Shown here in pieces: positions 51,230 to 64,000 of a DNA stretch of 64,000 nucleotides. Every line of letters begins with the position of its first letter. Within the stretch, counting starts at the first letter, position 1. The translations under genes were made by a program, and so were the position numbers. Under the pieces are notes generated by a model. The model made no database searches, was not told where the DNA came from, and saw only the letters and a list, made by a program, of their open reading frames with translations. This DNA is from Rotaria macrura (Eukaryota; Rotifera; Eurotatoria; Philodinida; Philodinidae), in contig OENT01000544.1 of assembly GCA_900239685.1 (NCBI GenBank), positions 1 to 64,000 on the forward strand, given 5' to 3'.

Positions 51230-52884
51230 ATGAGCTCTATCGAATGCTGTATGTAGATTTTCAGATGAGACAAAAAATGACGAAATATAGAGAAAAATAT
51301 TGTTTTCTCTCACAGGTAATAAAAATAAATGAGAAGATTTCCTCAAATTATTCAATCTATCATCCATGCCATTTTGAAACTTTCGTCATTCGCTACAATT
51401 TGACGAGCTCTACGTCGTGGTATGCATGCCATAGCTTCTCACAAACTCCATGCAGCCTTTAGACTTGTAGAACAGGTAAAATAAGGATTCCAAGTCACAT
51501 TTCATATACTGATTCGTTCTACGAATTGTGCTCCACATGAAATATATTCGATTCGACTCGGTTTAACGAGCACTATCCATTGATATGGGCTTCATAATCA
51601 TTAATGAAACTTTTCGGATTGAAACTTCTGTAGAAACTTACCTATACATCAGAGACAGCTATCACTCAAACTTTGTTTCATCAAATGTGTCTTTTGAGAA
51701 AAGCATACCATTCAATAGATCTCGACTAGTTCTTTCGCTTGATATGTAATTTATTATAAATAATATTACTATTCCATTAGTAGGATCTCTAAAATTCAGC
51801 AGGTGAGAGTATAGTTTATTGGATATTGATAGCACGAGTGCACTGTATGATTTGTTTCAATCATAGAAAAACGTCTTTTCAGTTTGACTCTGTTCATTGC
51901 ACATCAGTGTTTTTCAGTCTTATATTTTCTTTTCTTTCTTATACTCTGAAAATACAAACAACTAAACAAGAAATCAAATTCAGTTTCTTTCCAAAATGAC
52001 ACGAATGCATGACATCCTTCTATCCAATGATTCATTTAATTATTTAACAACCGAAGCAGTTTTCAACTCAACATACAAAAACATGCAAATAAGTCACTGG
52101 ATGAAAAATAATAACCAAATGCATGGGACCTTTGCGATCATAATTCTTGCGTCGAATACAAAAATTAAAATCAAGCTGAAGAATACAACATTTTCGGTAG
52201 CAGTCATCATCATATGTTCCACACAATAAGTATGAAAAGTGACGAATGCTGCAAAAAAATACTCGGCTAAAGTATTTTTCATTAATTTAATCAGAGGAAC
52301 TTAACAAACTTCATCTATCACATATTATGCTATTATTACCCCCTCCCAACAAAGAAAAGAAATTAATTTATTAAAAATCCTAACATCGTTCCAGTGAATC
52401 AAATATGCTTCATCCCAAGCTCACATTCTAGTGTGACATGGTCCCATGAAGGATAATACACGGCTCTTTCCTGCCATGTTTTACAGATTCTACTAATAGA
52501 AAAGTATTCGTATTTAAAATACTTTATGCATAAATCAATAGTGCTCGTTAAACCGAGTCGAATCGAATATATTTCATGTGGAACACAATTCGTAGAACGA
52601 ATCGGTATATGAAATGTGACTTGGAATCCTTATTTTACCTGTTCTACAAGTCTAAAGGCTGCATGGAGTTTGTGAGAAGCTATGGCATGCATACCACGAC
52701 GTAGAGCTCGTCAAATTGTAGCGAATGACGAAAGTTTCAAAATGGCATGGATGATAGATTGAATAATTTGAGGAAATCTTCTCATTTATTTTTATTACCT
52801 GTGAGAGAAAACAATATTTTTCTCTATATTTCGTCATTTTTTGTCTCATCTGAAAATCTACATACAGCATTCGATAGAGCTCAT
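51230..52884. mobile_element. Long inverted repeat, ~346-bp arms, ~960-bp centre
   Basis: The left arm (51230-51576, starting ATGAGCTCTATCGAATGCTG) and right arm (about 52540-52884) are reverse complements with only a handful of differences, for example GTGCTCCAC versus GTGTTCCAC. Because of this, an identical 72-residue frame appears on + at 51244 and on - at 52870; it is a repeat artefact, not two genes. The centre holds one frame (51996-52229, 77 residues) with no family motif. Likely a non-autonomous DNA element with long terminal inverted repeats, or an inverted segmental duplication. No target duplication could be fixed. High arm identity implies recent origin or conversion. Confidence 0.7.
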
Positions 52885-55800
52885 TGAACTCTATCTAGCA
52901 CACTCTAGATCGTGGGTAGCACACTTGATCGGGCGAATCGTTCTGAGAAAAATTCGAATTGGTCGCTAACTTCGCTCACATATGTAATAGCTATCGATGG
53001 AAAAACTATTTGTTAAACAAACCGAGTTTCTAAAAATTAATTCTGTAGCCAATTTTGTTTATTCCTATTTAGTTCGTTTGAATCAGTAGAATTGATTTGA
53101 AATAGTAGACTCTCTACAGTTGTACACTGAAACATGCAGATAAACTCTTTCTTGAAGGCTACGCAATAAAGTTTTATAACTTTCATTCCTTCTGAATCGT
53201 TTGGCTATCATGGACACACTACGAACCGTATTATGAAATATGGTCATGCATAATAGAATGTGACATTTGTATGACTCTCATTCAAAGTCCCTTCGTTAGT
53301 ATTTCTGATAAATGTCGTTGTACAACACACTTTAAATATTATTTGAAACTATCAGAAAGTATTTCGTTTTTTTCAAGATAATCAATTCTCGTGAAAAAGG
53401 GATGTAAAAACACGAAACTGGTTATGAGGCTTCTCTAGAAACCTTCTTTTGATATTCAGAATCTTTTTTCGCGAGATTAACTTTGAATTAAAATTAGAAA
53501 AAGCTTTCTATTGCATAGAATAGTTCACAGATCGTTTTGTTTTTTTGAGGGTCGATGAATCGTCGACGACGATGCATCATTGGACGGCCGTCATTCATAT
53601 TTCAACAGAACACAGAAATAGCATTTTACCTTTGTCATTGTATATGACTGTGCAAAGAAGAAAAGAGAGAATACAACAACAATGATCATGCTCTGAAAAT
53701 TTATCACGTTCCTTCAACCGAGCTTAAGATTGATATGCTTAGCCAGATGTCGTTGACAACTTTTTCAATATTCATCATGCACAGTTCAATCTCAAGTCGA
53801 TTGAACTTCTTAATGTAAAGTTTAGCTTTAAGATTAGGATATTGTTTGAACTTTTAAATCAGAATTTGATGGTAGCATCAAATAAGAAGATTATGCTATG
53901 TGAACGTCGAACCACAAAATTCTGATTTTATTCGAGTTTGAATGGACGAGGATCAATTGTGTGACACAACCCATTTCAGTAATGGATTGAAGAGAGTTTA
54001 TATCTATTAAAAAATAAAAGCACTGTTGTATGATTAAGCAATAACCAAATGAATATTGATTGGCCGCACAAATATCCATCATTATTGAATGAAACATCTA
54101 CATGTATTGAAGATAGTTGATTCGAAGAAAAATATTTAGGCAGAATATTTTTCTCGAGCTAGATGGATGCATCGTTGGTAGTAGTGAAGTTTTTAAGTCG
54201 GTGCTTTTAAATGCTTACTGTCAATGAAAATGGTATTGATTCGAAATGATAGCACATCTCAAAATTACAGCATTTTAAAGATATTGTTTTGAATCGGCCT
54301 ACAATTCTCAATACATGATCTTTTTTCATATAAAGTTTCTTTCGAACAAGTGTATGGTTGAAGATTCAACGATTGAAATTTTGTGTCGGTCCATTATCCA
54401 TAATTTTGACTACGCTATTGAGAACCATCGTTTTATTCCAGTTAAGTAGAATACGCGCTCACGTGACGTAGTTCTAACAGGAGTTTTATGTATTCAAGCT
54501 TGCCTTGATTAAGAATGTACTTTCAACCGTCACCAGTAAGAATAGTGAAGCTGGCGAGCGCATGAGAAACAAATGGAGACGAGCGTTCTCTTATTTCTAC
54601 TATACAGACGTATTTTCATTGTAGCAAGCCATGAGTGCTCATACACCAGCTATCACCGTATATTCTTTATGTGCTTACTGGTCTCACGGTGAGACTTCTA
54701 CTGTTGCATAGATAGTCTTCATCGTCAGCTCACCACTTTATTTCTAATAAATGCATGGGTTTTAAGACCTTGCAGACACATTGTGGCAGTTACCACAGTA
54801 TGTGAAAATCCAAGTACCAGCAAATAGGCGAAACCAGTGACCGATGGTCAGTGCACCGTTCATCGATGCATTCCTATTCGAAAGCTCATCTCAGAAATTA
54901 TGGGTGTTAAGGTATCCCTCATTGTAGCAAAGGTTGTAACTTTGTATGAAATCTTCATCAGTTGAAATATGAACCAATTTAACTTTTTCTAATCGTCTGG
55001 TAGGCAGTAAGAACCAATATCATTAATCTTGATTCTAGTAGAATTATTTTTAGCATAGTTAGTATTACAAAGAGACTTGTTCGATTAGTATCATTAGATT
55101 GGCTTCGTTCTGTCTCAAGGAATGGAAGAAGCAAGATGGGTAACTAACGATTCCTTTTGGAGGTATGTTACTATTTTAGTTACAACAATTAGTTGTCTTG
55201 GATTGTATTAGCAAGATCTGTTAAAATCTACAATGTCTCATGGAAATAAAACAACAAACTGACGAAATGTTTTATGTGTACCTTTGAATCTGTTCTATTG
55301 TTTCTCTTAGAATGAGAACATGAAATTACAGTAGCAATACAATATTCTCATCGTTCAGCAATGGACTATTCTTAAGAGACAACTAACTGGTGAAACCTTC
55401 ATTGAAAGTTTTCTTTTGTTTTGAAAGAACTATTACATCGAATTGCAAAAGTAAGAATTGGAACGAGATCAAAAATTAGATAGTACTAATAATATATCAT
55501 TGCTTATAAGATATTCCTAATTTCAATAATGATTATCAATGATTGTATTTCATTTTTGTTTTTAGAATACAACGACAATCCTTTATGTTGATTATAGTTG
55601 CTTGAAAAGGATAAAGAATTTTTTTCAAGGCTGAAAAGTCACGGTTTTTATTTATGACCATCAGGAATAAATAATGTTTATCCATAAAACTACGTTGGAA
55701 AACACTAAAGCAAGCCTAATAATACATATTACGTTTGCATCAACAATCTATGTTCACAATATCCATCGTTTGTTGCGATCATTTCTAGAGATAAAAAATA

Positions 55801-56108
55801 ACGGAAAACGAAACAAGATGAAAAGTTGATGACAACACAGAATAACATAGGCATAAACGGATGAGGAAGACAGGCGTACATATAGAAATTAGTCGTTGTG
55901 CCTTAAATTCAATCACAACAATAACGACAAATAAACCCGAGCGCTAAGCATAATAATAGGAATATAATAATAGTAGTAGTTAGAATAGTTATTGAAGAAA
56001 GATGCTTCTTTGTTTTCAAAACAAAAATATCGTACACAAAAAAAAAGAGGAAACACTTAGGAAAAAATGCAGAAGCGAATAATTTATAGTGAAAATAAAA
56101 GAGAGAAT
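52885..56108. other. Intergenic, no gene seen
   Basis: About 3.2 kb without a supportable open frame. The last few hundred bases before 56108 should contain the 3' UTR of the MSK gene, which ends at 56109 on the minus strand. Confidence 0.5.
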
Positions 56109-61432
<5,324 letters not shown>

Positions 61433-64000
61433 ATTTTGAGAAAAATTAATTTGGACTAATAATCATCTAGAATAGTAAAAAGAAAACAAGTAATCTTTCT
61501 ATTGATATATATTCATTCTTTCACAAGATTTTGCATCTGTTCAATTTATTTCTTCTTATTAGTAGGATGAGTCATTTAGCAGTCTCAACTCGCTTTCTGT
61601 CTGATTGGAGAACTATGTTAAACATGTATACTAGCGCCGCAGACGATTTTCTCATATTTATGTCAATTAAATGTGAAAGACATTCGGAGACGAGAGATAA
61701 ACTGCCAACGAACAAATCATAATACACAAATCAAAGGCGAATCCGTTCGTTATCTTACACACGGTTAACTAATAGAAAAATATTTTTATACTTACAAACA
61801 TTATTTTTCGATGATGACAGACAATTAACCTTTGCAAATAAAAGTGAATAAAGAAGTACTATGAAAGAATAGTGTGCTTTGTCAAGCAAAGATGATTGTA
61901 CTGAAATGTGCTTTGATTAGAAAAGAAAATAGAAAGCAATTCTACACAACAATTCTCTTTGATTCTTTTAATGCCATCTCAAAACAAAATAGTTAACTGA
62001 TTTTATTATGTTCATGATAAAATAAAATGACTTTTCAGTGCATGATGAACAAAGATGCATTCACACTCATGTGACTTACTCGACAGCAAATAATAAAGTA
62101 CACCTATGCTCGGCATCTTATATTATAATTATAATGAAAACATGTATGGTTTATCTTTGAAAAAAAAGTACTCATTCAAATAATACGTGAAATAGTCTAT
62201 TAATTTAAATGTCATTCTCAATCTAAGAAGAAAATGCCTATCTGGAGTTTTTCATGCTCAATCATGAGGTGTTGGATTTAATGTTATGACGTGAAATGAA
62301 AAAAGATTAATCGAGAAAAAGAAATTCCTTATAAATTTCTCTCTTCTAACAAATGTTTAAATATTACACAAAACTGTGACAAGAACTGAAAAAGTGCATA
62401 CGTGACGATTATTTTAGCAAGCGTTTATTTTTTCGTTCTACGTTCAAACTATAATAGTAGTATAGTTACAGTTGTGATAATGATTTCTCATTGAACGATT
62501 TTTACTTTTGACCTGTCTATCAATATGTAATTATCAGCATTAATGGATCCCAGACGAGTGTTTCTTTGAGATTTTTCAACAAGCCTATCATTACATATAG
62601 AAGACGATATTCCAGTGTATCGTTTGTTTAGTGCAATAGATCGAGAAACACAACTGCATAGCATTGAGCTATTGTGTGTATTTCGAAGCTGAGGCTCGAC
62701 ATACACAAAAGAATTGTTTTGAAATAATCAAGAACAATCTGTGATAGTAAGTTATCAATAGTCATATCCGAAAGAGGAGTTGTGCTGTTTGAATTATACA
62801 ATTCATAGGCATGAGTCGGTTACCCGATTGAAAAGTGAGGAAATCTCTAATTAGAACTTTATGAGAAAAGTTTTACTGTGAAATTAACTTTCTTTTTACT
62901 TTCATTTGATCTGTAAAATATCATATTGAACGATTTCAATGGAACTTATGAAAATACTGGACGTAGAGCAGAGAAAGATCGAAAAGTACAACGTAAGTAA
63001 AGGTTAAAAATGAAAAAGTTTCAGAGAAACGTAGATTCAATTAGAAGTAAGTGTTTAAATGTCGTTAGAATACGGCTAGAACTACATCAATGACTATATG
63101 GCATATACTATCATTTGAAGATTCAACGATGCGCTATTCTCATTTTGAAAGATGAGTAACATATTTATGGTTGTACTCATAAGAACATATCTAAAAGTTA
63201 TTGGTGGATTATTGCTCATTGAAAAATTCTCCCCGAGAGTATTTGTTTTCGAATTCAAGAAATTTATATTGCTAGTCAATTAGGCGAAGAAATTGATGAA
63301 TAGTTCGAAACTAATGAATGAAACTTAAATGTCCATTGGGATGGATAATTTCAAGTGTTCGATGACTGTAATAGTTTTAGCAATAAGATTTGATGCTCAA
63401 TCGAATGGTGTCCTTCTAAAAGAATTGAAATTTGTAAACCGAAGAATACACATATTTTAATATTGACAAATATTTTCGAATCAATTACAATGAATACTCG
63501 ATGTGACAATTTCATTTTATATGTCGAAGCGATACTTCTGACGACCAATGTCTTTTTTCGTGAAAGAAAAATGATTACAATGCTACTGTTGAACGAAAAG
63601 ATTTCTTGTATCGATTGGAAACACATTCGACCTATTACGATACAAGAGTCCCTGGTGAAACTCACAAAGATGGGCGACAATCATTAACAGTTTATTGAAG
63701 TTAATTTATTATATTTCTTCAAAGAGAAACTTCGATTTAGACTTTTTCCTTTTCTTTCGCTATCTCTAATGCTGTTTTCTATTGCTCAGCCGCGTGATGT
63801 CGGGATGGAAACATTCAACATTCTTGCAATCTCTTTTTCTCTCCCTGGTGAAAATCGTATTTTGATCAAGAAAAAAAAACGGTACAATGAGTATCTAAAA
63901 ATCTATTTTCTCATATTTAAAAAAAATAGCATATCCACTTTCTCGCAAATCAAACGAATTTCAACTATCACAACTCCTTTCCCTGCTTCTAGTTTCCCTC
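61433..64000. other. Upstream of MSK; no gene seen
   Basis: This must include the MSK promoter. Open frames (61531-61722, 62488-62706, 63094-63279, 63351-63687) are short, overlap on both strands and show no known motif. The final 250 bases become pyrimidine-rich, perhaps the edge of another gene, but nothing can be supported. Confidence 0.45.

Noticed and set aside
51244-52870. Identical 72-residue frames on + (51244) and - (52870)
   Set aside because: Produced by the arms of the inverted repeat; no motif and no splice partner.

Overview
The window is animal nuclear DNA: AT-rich, with intron-containing genes. Most introns are only about 55-80 bp and a few are 1.5-3 kb. Clear metazoan genes are present: calmodulin, a paired-like homeobox gene, WRB/GET1, V-ATPase subunit F, SCAP, Tousled-like kinase and MSK-type ribosomal S6 kinase. 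Small introns, AT richness, many short DNA transposons and no recognisable retroelement suggest a rotifer, most likely a bdelloid. That assignment is inference; no rRNA or mitochondrial marker is present to test it.

Region 1 (1-11.7 kb) is a graveyard of small DNA transposons. It holds a hAT element with terminal inverted repeats (TIRs), an exact 8-bp target duplication and a transposase remnant (1049-2440). A second family has ends starting CCCAGG(TC): 2778-3147, 7499-7795, 9840-11383, and a possible pair at 6129 and 9290. There are also a TTTACTTTA-rich element, an array of direct and inverted copies of a ~105-bp unit, and several tandem repeats. One CCCAGG element encloses a gene that I read, after removing a 58-bp intron, as BEN-domain-like.

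Region 2 (11.7-28 kb) is mostly gene-poor AT-rich DNA and contains calmodulin (19.7-22.6 kb, seven coding exons, first exon only the ATG). Region 3 (28-31 kb) is compact: a homeobox gene and a small secreted peptide gene on +, then WRB and V-ATPase F on -. Region 4 (31.8-46.4 kb) carries SCAP, then Tousled-like kinase, both on +. Region 5 (46.4-56.1 kb) has no gene I can support but holds a long inverted repeat (51230-52884). Region 6 (56.1-61.4 kb) is an MSK1/2-type kinase on - with 16 coding exons. The last 2.6 kb looks empty.

The genes do not form a pathway. SCAP, WRB/GET1 and V-ATPase act in the endomembrane system; TLK and MSK are nuclear chromatin kinases. For calmodulin, V-ATPase F, TLK and MSK the exon chains add up to whole codons with a start and a stop. 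SCAP lacks only its N-terminal exon(s). Exon boundaries are hand-made from splice consensus and family alignment from memory; no search was run.
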